From: Lewinella cohaerens DSM 23179
GTDB lineage: Bacteria; Bacteroidota; Bacteroidia; Chitinophagales; Saprospiraceae
Reading direction: 5' to 3'
Assembly: GCF_000379805.1 (NCBI RefSeq)
Contig: NZ_KB903587.1
Location: forward strand, 44,839-108,838
DNA length: 64,000 nt
The translations under genes were made by a program, and so were the position numbers. The notes under the pieces were generated by a model. The model was not told the DNA's origin. It saw only the letters and a program-made list of their open reading frames with translations, and ran no database searches. Of this stretch, positions 8,844 to 15,739 are shown in pieces; within the stretch, counting starts at the first letter, position 1, and every line of letters begins with the position of its first letter.

Positions 8844-10598
8844 TTACTGCAAACTGATGAGTACCAACACTAATCCTTTCCCTGCATCGAGGCTGGTCAT
8901 TGCTTTGCCAATGATGGCGCCTTGCGCTTGGGTATAATCGGTCACTTTCATGGCGTGACCTGTGGTTGGGGAAGTCGTTAATAAGTCTCCGGGCTCGATA
9001 GCGCCATAGCTGGCATCTACGTAAGCGTACACGCGGCCTGTAATGGCTACGGCTACATCACCGTCGGCTATGGTGCCCGTTTGGCCAAAGACCATCGCAG
9101 TCTCTACGTCGCCTGCACCACTGACGATACCTGCTACTGCACGGTCGTTTGCACTATTGCTCAGGGTCAGCTCGCCGGCCTGGGTACGGTCGATCGAGAG
9201 TACCATTCCGGGCAGGATAGCAGGAGCATCTACCTCCTCTGAAGTATTTACATTAAAGCGTTCGGCCAAATCCGCACCACCGGTTACGATCAGACGTCTT
9301 CTCACTTCAACTTGTGTGCTGGAAATCACCATCATCTCTTCATTATCAGCTTCGATGATGACGTTACCGCTTTGGTTTTCGATGAGTAAATCGCCTGCAA
9401 GGTCCGCCACTCTTTTGCTGTTGCCTACGCCCATGATGAGTTCGCCGTCCAGGTCGAGGTCATTGGTAATACGAGCGTTGCTGTTTACACGAGTAAAGCC
9501 ATTGAGGGTCGTCTGGCCATTCACTTCCAGGTTTTGGCCGATTCCGGCATCACCACCTACAGAAAGATTTTCGCCAACAGTCGCATGACGGTTTGCGGTA
9601 AGGTCACGACCGGTGCGGGTATCGCGCAAGACATTCATATCGTTACCAATTTGTGCATCAACACCTACCGTGAGGTTGCCACCTACGGAGGCGTCATCAC
9701 CAATGGTAGCACTGTTGGTTACATCCAGGTTTCGGCCTATAACAGCATCACGGCCTACTGCCAAATCATTGCCAGTGCGGGTATTGTCTGCCACATTTAG
9801 ATTTTCGCCAATTCCGGCACCACCAGCAACGACCAAAGCACCAGAAACAGGTGATGCAGAGCTGGTTCCATCGTGGATGGTGGTCACGCCATTCACATCC
9901 AGGGTTTCGTCAATGATGGCATCGCCACGTACATCAAGGCGAGCCGTTGGTGCCAAGGTATTGATACCAAAATCGCCGGTATTCGTGATCGTTCCGCGCT
10001 CTTCATCGTTGGTGAGGAAGACCACGCTTTCGTTGTTGCGTGTGCCCAGTGTGTTTTTGTCAGCACTAACGACATTGCCGCCCACGTGCCAATCTTGTGC
10101 AGCACTGGATAGATCACAAACAAAGTTATTGCCAAGGTCGGTACGGGAGAAAACGGTGAGGTCGCCGAAGGTTTTGCCAACAACATCAAGGTCGTCGGTA
10201 GCTCCAGGCCAAGCATTGCTCGGGCAGCGGGTATAGATAGACTCTACACAACTGTTTCCTCCATTGGTGATCACAAAGTAAGTGGTGTTGCCCAATGTTC
10301 CGTTGATGGTCGTTGAACCGTCGATAGTCAGCAACTGGCCGGAAGTTACATTATTAAAGGTCTGAATAAGGATACTCAGACTATTGTTACGGTATACTTC
10401 GATGGTCACGTTATCGTCGCCGAAGTAGTAGACCTGCATTTCTACAAAGTTCCCTACACAAGGGCACGGGCCGGGGCAATCTTTAGGAGCAGGTTTGGAG
10501 GTACTAGCATCTTCCGCTTGGGCGCCAAGGTTGCCAATACTGAAAATCAAAATAAAACTTAATAAGTAAAATAGGGTCAGATGTTTTGAAGTGTTCAT
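8844..10598 (-). CDS. Secreted repeat protein with predicted beta-helical stalk
   Basis: A 584-residue exported protein with signal peptide 1-27 (ending G-N-L-G-A-Q). After a Cys-containing N-terminal beta domain, residues of roughly 215-370 carry many short repeats of the kind V-G-x-N-L-x-V, A-x-I-G-x-x-L-x-V and T-R-T-G-x-D-L, about 12 residues long, suggesting a left-handed beta-helix or trimeric stalk. The last ~150 residues (A-D-L-A-E-R-F, P-G-M-V-L-S-I-D, G-R-V-Y-A-Y-V-D, G-D-L-L-T-T-S) form a conserved C-terminal module seen on phage-tail-fibre-like and bacterial surface proteins. It lies 33 bp upstream of the metalloprotease and probably shares its transcript. There is no T9SS domain. 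Function unknown; surface appendage is the best guess. Confidence 0.72.
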   Translation of the reverse strand: MNTSKHLTLFYLLSFILIFSIGNLGAQAEDASTSKPAPKDCPGPCPCVGNFVEMQVYYFGDDNVTIEVYRNNSLSILIQTFNNVTSGQLLTIDGSTTINGTLGNTTYFVITNGGNSCVESIYTRCPSNAWPGATDDLDVVGKTFGDLTVFSRTDLGNNFVCDLSSAAQDWHVGGNVVSADKNTLGTRNNESVVFLTNDEERGTITNTGDFGINTLAPTARLDVRGDAIIDETLDVNGVTTIHDGTSSASPVSGALVVAGGAGIGENLNVADNTRTGNDLAVGRDAVIGRNLDVTNSATIGDDASVGGNLTVGVDAQIGNDMNVLRDTRTGRDLTANRHATVGENLSVGGDAGIGQNLEVNGQTTLNGFTRVNSNARITNDLDLDGELIMGVGNSKRVADLAGDLLIENQSGNVIIEADNEEMMVISSTQVEVRRRLIVTGGADLAERFNVNTSEEVDAPAILPGMVLSIDRTQAGELTLSNSANDRAVAGIVSGAGDVETAMVFGQTGTIADGDVAVAITGRVYAYVDASYGAIEPGDLLTTSPTTGHAMKVTDYTQAQGAIIGKAMTSLDAGKGLVLVLISLQ

Positions 10599-10736
10599 CT
10601 TTTAAAGGTTTTAGTTTTAGGTGAAAAAGCGATTGTTCGCAATTGATACTGCTTTATACCTGGCGATGAACGGGCGTTACCTTTTGGGGGAGTTTTTTTT
10701 TGGGAGGGTGCTTTGAACCACCAAAGGGCACCCGAG

Positions 10737-10756
10737 GGCAAATTCATGAATTTGCC
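10737..10756. repeat. Perfect 20-nt palindrome
   Basis: GGCAAATTCATGAATTTGCC reads identically on both strands. It lies about 140 nt upstream of the surface-protein start. It could be a dimeric regulator site or a fold-back hairpin. Confidence 0.6.
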
Positions 10757-10912
10757 TTGAAGCATACGAGGGGCTGTTTCGGCAACGAACACCGGCGGAG
10801 GTACAACCTACGCCGAACAGGGGGAATACAAGATTGAACTCGCCGGGTTAACTGATATAGGGGGATTTGAACCACTTAAGGCACCAAAGAGGATTCAGGC
10901 TGAATGTGGTTG

Positions 10913-11086
10913 TTTTGGGGCCATGCCATCTCCCGTCCCGACTAGAAAAGTCGGGACGGGATCGGCACCGGGCTGTCCACTGCTCCTCGGGCGGGTCTGA
11001 AACCCGCCACTACGGAGCAGTTACCATCCCATTGTCCTTGGTCGCTCCGCGCCCCGAGCTTCGGCCTGTTGGCCTGCGCACTGGAT
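10913..11086 (-). repeat. Interspersed palindromic element, copy 3, carrying a nested hairpin insertion
   Basis: On the minus strand this matches 6272-6410 over its whole length. The difference is that five bases of that copy are replaced here by a 41-nt self-complementary block at 10980-11020 (CTGCTCC 10980-10986 pairing with GGAGCAG 11014-11020; GCGGGT 10991-10996 pairing with ACCCGC 11002-11007). The block looks like a small palindromic element inserted into a larger one. Confidence 0.82.
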
Positions 11087-11223
11087 ACAATCCTTGGGTT
11101 GCGGATGATGGACTTTGCGTTGTATCAGCTCTCGTTTCCTTTTCTAACTAATTTCTTCAATGCTGAAATCTTCACTTTAAGCATTTCACTAAGCTTAAAT
11201 TTTTCAGTTAGATGAGTTGAGAT

Positions 11224-11718
11224 TTAGCTACTAAGTTCTTCTCGAATTTCTTTAAATAGCCTGATTTCCTCTGGCGATAAATTTTCCCCGTACCAATCAT
11301 CAATCTGGCTATTTATCTGGTTTAAATTCATAAAGTAAGCAGAATCAATCAACTCTGATACATCTTTGAAATAGGCCAGGATTTTATTTCTTATTATTTT
11401 TTGAAATCGATTCTGATTGTTTCTATCTGATTCAAGTATTAAGATTTCTTTCGTCTCTTTGACGAACAATTCTTCCCAAGTCTGGTCTGTTGTTTTTGAT
11501 ACTATTTTCAATTGCTCAATTAACCCTGTTGATGGCATTGAAACCCCATATTTATCTTTAATTTGACTGGTAAGCAGGTTCATGAAATTGCATTCCCAAT
11601 GTGCCCCCAGTTCATAAGCTCTTATAAAACTTTCTACCTGACTCCAATCATTTGCTCCCATGTAAAGTCCTGGCCTTTTCAAAAGAGCAGCAAATACTTC
11701 TAAATCCCAATCTCGCAT
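11224..11718 (-). CDS. Hypothetical protein, R-P-G-x-Y-x-G type
   Basis: A 164-residue, mostly helical, acidic protein without signal peptide or membrane segment. Near the N-terminus it has L-K-R-P-G-L-Y-M-G followed by S-F-I-R-A-Y-E-L-G. This resembles the R-P-x-M-Y-x-G...F-x-x-G-Y opening of small orphan proteins often found in toxin/immunity neighbourhoods, but I cannot assign a family. It is noticeably more AT-rich than the flanking genes and sits alone between repeats, which suggests acquisition. No toxin partner is adjacent. Confidence 0.6.
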   Translation of the reverse strand: MRDWDLEVFAALLKRPGLYMGANDWSQVESFIRAYELGAHWECNFMNLLTSQIKDKYGVSMPSTGLIEQLKIVSKTTDQTWEELFVKETKEILILESDRNNQNRFQKIIRNKILAYFKDVSELIDSAYFMNLNQINSQIDDWYGENLSPEEIRLFKEIREELSS

Positions 11719-11839
11719 GTTTCAATAGCTATTTTGTTAGAACTATACAATGGGCTTTCTTTTCTCCCCCAAAAGCTATAGTAGTGAAGTTAAATCGCCA
11801 TGCAGTTCTTTGGAAGCATCAAAAAGGATTTTAGCCCTT

Positions 11840-12985
11840 CTACCCTTCCAGCAATCTGGTGGTCTCTTCCCCGTCAACAAGGTCTACCCATTTTTTCATT
11901 TTCTTTTGGATGACTTTGAAGTGGTGGCGATCTTCTTCGGTAACAAAGGAGATGGCTTCGCCAGGGTTTTCGGCCCGCCCTGTTCTGCCGATGCGGTGTA
12001 CGAAATCTTTAGGAGAGCGAGGCAGTTCGTAGTTGATCACAAAAGGGAGAAATTCGATATCGATACCTCTGGCCAGCAAATCGGTGGCCACGAGCACCCT
12101 TACTTTACCGGTTTTAAAATCGCTTAAGGCTTGCGATCTGGCTCCCTGGCTTTTTTTGCCATGAATGGCTGCTGAAGAAAACCTGTTTTTACTCAATTTA
12201 GAAGCTACCTGATCGGCTTGATAGACTGAAGAGGTAAAAACAAGTACCTGTCTCATCTTTTTAGCCTTGATCAAATGACGCAACAATGGGCCTTTTTGCG
12301 CCAGCGTAACCGAGTAGGCTGATTGGTTAATCAGGTCGACGGTCTTTTCTTCCGGGGCTATATTGATCACCAATGGATCTTCTAGCAGGACATTTCTTAC
12401 GTTTTCAACGTTGGGGCTCAAGGTGGCCGAAAACAGGAGGTTCTGTCTTTTCTCCGGAAGGAAGGTCAGGATTTTATCCATTTCGTCCTTAAAACCCAGG
12501 TTGAGCATCTTATCTGCTTCATCGAGCACCAAGGTTTTTACGGCAGATAGCTGAACGGCGTTAACACTTATCAAGTCAAGCAATCGGCCTGGTGTAGCCA
12601 CCAAAACATTGACTTTGGGCAGCGCTTGCATTTGTACATTGATGGAAGCACCTCCATAAACGGCCAGCGACTTGAATCGGAAAGGCAATGATTTGCCATA
12701 TAACTTAAATACGCCTTCTACCTGCACGGCCAGCTCTCTGGTAGGCACCAGCACCAGCACCTCTACGTGCCTGGCCACACGGGTGGTCACCTTCTCTAGG
12801 TTGGCCAAAATAGGCAACACGTAACTGGCTGTTTTCCCTGAGCCTGTCTGCGCGATTCCCAAGAGGTCTTTCCCCTCCAGGACAGCAGGAATGGCCATCT
12901 CCTGAATAGGATAAGCTTTCGTAAATTTCTGCTTTTCAAGCGTATCAAGTAAATAAGCGGGTAAACCTAGCGGAGAAAATGACAT
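11840..12985 (-). CDS. DEAD-box ATP-dependent RNA helicase
   Basis: A 381-residue minimal DEAD-box helicase, with two RecA domains and almost no C-terminal extension. Visible motifs in order: Q motif with F-T-K-A-Y-P-I-Q (21-28), A-Q-T-G-S-G-K-T (45-52), P-T-R-E-L-A (81-86), T-P-G-R (131-134), D-E-A-D (155-158), S-A-T (186-188), R-G-I-D-I-E (305-310) and H-R-I-G-R-T-G-R (329-336). Such proteins remodel RNA in ribosome assembly, mRNA decay or cold adaptation; RhlE-like is the nearest general type. A TACCTTTG promoter box lies about 20 nt upstream of its ATG, inside a duplicated segment. Confidence 0.94.
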   Translation of the reverse strand: MSFSPLGLPAYLLDTLEKQKFTKAYPIQEMAIPAVLEGKDLLGIAQTGSGKTASYVLPILANLEKVTTRVARHVEVLVLVPTRELAVQVEGVFKLYGKSLPFRFKSLAVYGGASINVQMQALPKVNVLVATPGRLLDLISVNAVQLSAVKTLVLDEADKMLNLGFKDEMDKILTFLPEKRQNLLFSATLSPNVENVRNVLLEDPLVINIAPEEKTVDLINQSAYSVTLAQKGPLLRHLIKAKKMRQVLVFTSSVYQADQVASKLSKNRFSSAAIHGKKSQGARSQALSDFKTGKVRVLVATDLLARGIDIEFLPFVINYELPRSPKDFVHRIGRTGRAENPGEAISFVTEEDRHHFKVIQKKMKKWVDLVDGEETTRLLEG

Positions 12986-13005
12986 ATAGTAGTAAACGAT
13001 TTTTG

Positions 13006-13013
13006 CAAAGGTA
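13006..13013 (-). promoter_or_regulatory. Predicted -7 promoter box of the helicase gene
   Basis: TACCTTTG on the minus strand fits the Bacteroidota TAnnTTTG consensus and lies 21 nt before the helicase ATG (12985). No clear TTG was found at -33. The same box recurs in the second repeat copy at 13691-13698. Confidence 0.5.
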
Positions 13014-13110
13014 CGAGGAACGGCGGAACTGGAGGAGCTTATTGTGAGATTAGTAAGGTGTGGCTATATAGGATGGAACGCGGATTAGACGGGTTTACGC
13101 GGATTTTTTG
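13006..13110. repeat. Direct repeat, left copy (about 105 bp)
   Basis: From CAAAGGTACGAGGAACGGCG to ACGCGGATTTTTTG this is identical to 13691-13806 except for a 9-bp insertion (ATTGAACGG) and two extra T in the right copy. The pair brackets the orphan gene 13117-13617. The repeat includes the helicase promoter box, so the right copy probably arose by duplication of the helicase upstream region. Confidence 0.9.
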
Positions 13111-13116
13111 GATGAC

Positions 13117-13617
13117 TCAACATAACCTGTCATCTTCTGTGTCTACAAGGATTCTTTCCCTGATTAGCTCAGAAATATACGCTGGCCTTACATTACTGCT
13201 TCTTATTCCAATAATCGGCGGCCTAACAATCCCCATTTCACTCTCCGCAAATACTTGTCCTGAATGTTGGTCGAAGTAGTAATAAAATTGTCCCTGCCTA
13301 TCACATAAATCATCTTCAACAAGGAAGGTTATTAACAATTCTACAACTCTGGGAATTATCTTCTGAATGTTATTTCGTGTTGGCTCAAGTGATTGTAACA
13401 ATACTCTTACTTCGCTTACACCATACTTAGTCGTTGGAATCTCTTGCAGATCACTGGTGTTCATTGCTTCAATCCATAAGACAGGGATTTCGCCCTCAAG
13501 GTGCGTTACATTTTTTTCAAGCAAATTTGAAACGCACTTAAGCATTAGGTTTTTCGGAAAATAGGTAGCTTCAAGCAACTCTGCTTTTAATGATTCAAGT
13601 CGCTTATTGAAATTCAT
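13117..13617 (-). CDS. Hypothetical protein bracketed by direct repeats
   Basis: A 166-residue soluble protein with no signal peptide, membrane segment or recognised domain. The first half is helical with Cys and Leu residues; the middle has a Y-G-V-S-E-V-R-V-L-L-Q segment; the C-terminal part has Y-Y-Y-F-D-Q-H-S-G and R-P-P-I-I-G-I-R. Base composition is AT-richer than the helicase. Its stop codon is only 6 bp from the left direct repeat, so gene and repeat look inserted or duplicated as one unit. Function unknown. Confidence 0.6.
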   Translation of the reverse strand: MNFNKRLESLKAELLEATYFPKNLMLKCVSNLLEKNVTHLEGEIPVLWIEAMNTSDLQEIPTTKYGVSEVRVLLQSLEPTRNNIQKIIPRVVELLITFLVEDDLCDRQGQFYYYFDQHSGQVFAESEMGIVRPPIIGIRSSNVRPAYISELIRERILVDTEDDRLC

Positions 13618-13690
13618 ATTTTATTTTTCTGATCTCCTTTTTAAGAAACGTCAGGTAAAATTGTTTGGTCATAGATTCAACCGCGTAATA

Positions 13691-13806
13691 CAAAGGTACG
13701 AGGAACGGCGGAACTGGAGGAGCTTATTGTGAGATTAGTAAGGTGTGGCTATATAGGATGGAACGCGGATTAGACGGATTGAACGGGTTTACGCGGATTT
13801 TTTTTG
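13691..13806. repeat. Direct repeat, right copy (about 116 bp)
   Basis: This is the second copy of 13006-13110 in the same orientation, with an internal 9-bp duplication (GATTGAACGG against GACGG). It carries a TACCTTTG box at 13691-13698 on the minus strand, but that lies about 70 nt upstream of the orphan gene start, so a role as its promoter is only possible. Confidence 0.9.
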
Positions 13807-13914
13807 TTAAATCACACGGTGCGCTGCACCTTTTTCATGAGACGACTTCATTAGCTATAGATAGGAAGGTGCTCTGCACCAAGTTTTATAGTCTGTAGAG
13901 TCAGAAATCAGAAA

Positions 13915-14412
13915 TCACTTTTTCGCCTTCCTAATCAGCTTAAAGGCCCAATCGTAGTGGCTTGAAGTTGCGGATATGAAGTAAGCTCCCATCGAAGTGG
14001 TGCCGGTCCACTTGTATCGTTTCTTTTCGAAAAGCTCCTCGTCGGAATGGCTATCGATTATTTCTCTTACTTGGTAATAGCTTGTGTTTAAATGCTTCTT
14101 GGCGCCTTCAAGACTGACCTGCTGGTAGTTTTCCAGAATCCATCTATTAAGGTCAGGAGTCGTTTTCCAGGTGTATCCTTTGGCGGGCATTTCCGGCTTT
14201 TCTCCTGCTGATCCTTTTCTATACCAATCCATCATCATGAGGTGCCAGTGGTGGAGGTGCATTAAAACATCGCGAATATTTCGATTCATTGTTCCTGGAG
14301 GAAAATCCTTGTTTTGTTCCAGGGCATCCATCTTTTCAATGAAGCCCTTTAGCTTCTCAAAATTCGCCTTGCCCAGGTCCAGTAATTCCGATTTAGATTT
14401 TGGCCGTGCCAT
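13915..14412 (-). CDS. ClbS/DfsB family four-helix-bundle protein
   Basis: A 165-residue helical protein with the family hallmarks: M-A-R-P-K-S-K-S-E-L start, N-x-x-x-R-D-V-L-M-H-L-H-H-W-H in the second helix, W-K-T-T-P-D-L-N-R-W, and a closing S-H-Y-D-W-A-F-K-L-I-R-K. The family includes ClbS, which protects against colibactin by opening its cyclopropane; most members are uncharacterised and distantly related to DinB-like metal-binding bundles. Here there is no biosynthetic cluster nearby, so general electrophile or stress protection is a guess. It is separated by 23 bp from the chaperone operon upstream. Confidence 0.85.
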   Translation of the reverse strand: MARPKSKSELLDLGKANFEKLKGFIEKMDALEQNKDFPPGTMNRNIRDVLMHLHHWHLMMMDWYRKGSAGEKPEMPAKGYTWKTTPDLNRWILENYQQVSLEGAKKHLNTSYYQVREIIDSHSDEELFEKKRYKWTGTTSMGAYFISATSSHYDWAFKLIRKAKK

Positions 14413-14435
14413 GCTTTAGCGTTTATGGGTGCTTT

Positions 14436-14732
14436 TCAGAATATAGATAACCTGTTCATCTGTCGCTGCAAGCGGTTCAGTTCTTCGCGCAGTCTTTTGC
14501 GTTCTTCCAGGAGTTCATGTACGACGCAGAGGCCGGCTACATTGATGTCCAAATCCTGGTTGAGGCGGAGTAGGCGTTCCAGTTTGGCCAGTTCATCAAT
14601 GCCGAGATACCCCTCTTGATTGGTGTATTCTATTTCGATCAGTTCATACTCTTCCAGTGCTACCAATAAAGATGGGCTGACTTGGTAGGAGTGGCAAATT
14701 TGCTGGATGCTGAGGTATTTTTTTTCGTCCAT
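14436..14732 (-). CDS. cbpM: Chaperone modulator CbpM-like protein
   Basis: A 98-residue MerR-like helix-turn-helix protein (Y-L-S-I-Q-Q-I-C-H-S-Y-Q-V-S) with an L-x-x-L-x-R-L-x-R-L-N-Q-D-L-D-I-N-V-A-G segment and a coiled-coil tail. This is the standard layout of CbpM, which binds the J-domain of CbpA and restrains it. It sits 12 bp downstream of the DnaJ-like gene in the same direction, the conserved cbpA-cbpM order, which supports the assignment. No evidence of DNA binding is expected for this family. Confidence 0.82.
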   Translation of the reverse strand: MDEKKYLSIQQICHSYQVSPSLLVALEEYELIEIEYTNQEGYLGIDELAKLERLLRLNQDLDINVAGLCVVHELLEERKRLREELNRLQRQMNRLSIF

Positions 14733-14744
14733 TACTTAGGTCTT

Positions 14745-15659
14745 TTATTGCGCTGTTCCTTTAGCAAGTTGACGGAATAATTCTTTGTCTTCTTCGGAGA
14801 GGTTCTTCGGAAGTACTACCTGATAAGTTAGATAAAGATCGCCGAAGCTTCCTTCTTTTTTATAAACAGGGAACCCCTTGCCTTTCAGCTTCACTTTTGC
14901 ACCGTTATCGGTTTCCGGCTTTACTTTTAGGCGAACCTTGCCGTCCATTGTATCAATAGTGATTTCTCCGCCAAGAAGGGCGGTGTACAAATCGAGCGGC
15001 ACCTCCAAATATAGGTCATCTCCCTCCCGGTGAAACGGTGTGTCATTGACAATATCGAAGCGGATGTACAAATCGCCAGCGGGGCCGCCATTGGCTCCTG
15101 AACCGCCCTGCCCTTTGATTTTAATTTCCTGTTGATCTTTTATACCCGCCGGGATGGTAAAGCGCAGGTTCTTTCCGTTGACCATCACGGTTTGCTTTTG
15201 CGTTTGGTAAACATCAGAAAGCTTTAAGCCAAGAGATGCCCGAAAATCTTGTCCGCGAAAACGAGGGCTTCTTCTGCCAAAATTATCGGCACCACCGGTA
15301 AAGGATTGCCCGCCAAACATGGACTCAAAGAAGTCAGAAAAATCAGCATTCCCTCCTCCGTTGCTCCTATGACCACGGCTGGAGGATTGATATTGCTGCT
15401 GTGCTCTCCGCTGCTTTTCAATTTCATCCGCGTGTTCCCAGTCTTTGCCGTACTTATCGTATTTTTTACGGTTTTCGGCATTACCCAAAACCTCATTGGC
15501 CTCATTGACTTCTTTGAATTTCTTCTCTGCTTCCTGGTCGCCAGGATTAAGGTCGGGATGATATTTCCGAGCGAGTTTGCGGTAAGCCTTTTTTATCGCT
15601 TTTTCGTCAGCATCCTTGCTAATTCCCAATATTTGGTAATAATCTATGAAAGCTGCCAT
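14745..15659 (-). CDS. cbpA: CbpA-type DnaJ co-chaperone
   Basis: A 304-residue J-domain protein. Residues 5-70 form the J-domain with the H-P-D triad at 34-36, followed by a Gly/Ser/Phe-rich linker (about 75-135). There is then a two-part peptide-binding C-terminal domain (about 140-300) with I-P-A-G-I-K-D-Q-Q-E-I and L-Y-L-E-V-P-L-D-L-Y-T-A-L-L-G-G. The Cys-rich zinc domain of true DnaJ is absent, which makes it CbpA-like. It delivers clients to DnaK and stimulates its ATPase. It is followed by its modulator cbpM. Confidence 0.92.
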   Translation of the reverse strand: MAAFIDYYQILGISKDADEKAIKKAYRKLARKYHPDLNPGDQEAEKKFKEVNEANEVLGNAENRKKYDKYGKDWEHADEIEKQRRAQQQYQSSSRGHRSNGGGNADFSDFFESMFGGQSFTGGADNFGRRSPRFRGQDFRASLGLKLSDVYQTQKQTVMVNGKNLRFTIPAGIKDQQEIKIKGQGGSGANGGPAGDLYIRFDIVNDTPFHREGDDLYLEVPLDLYTALLGGEITIDTMDGKVRLKVKPETDNGAKVKLKGKGFPVYKKEGSFGDLYLTYQVVLPKNLSEEDKELFRQLAKGTAQ

Positions 15660-15739
15660 TTTCTATCTATTGTTTGTCTTTCTTCTTTAGAGTCACTTTG
15701 ACTTTTACGATCCACGGAGACAATACCAAGTTAGTCAAA

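Larger units (their letters stand above)
10599..11223. other. Repeat-rich intergenic region (625 nt)
   Basis: This region holds a perfect 20-nt palindrome at 10737-10756, a hairpin just before it (GGGTGC...GCACCC, 10706-10733) and the inverted copy of the interspersed element at 10913-11086. A minus frame of 65 codons ending at 10595 overlaps the start of the surface-protein gene and is Pro/Lys-rich without a domain, so it is rejected. No gene is supported here. Confidence 0.65.

Noticed and set aside
10595..10792. 65-codon minus-strand frame upstream of the surface-protein gene
   Set aside because: Overlaps the next gene start, crosses a palindrome, has no domain; judged chance.
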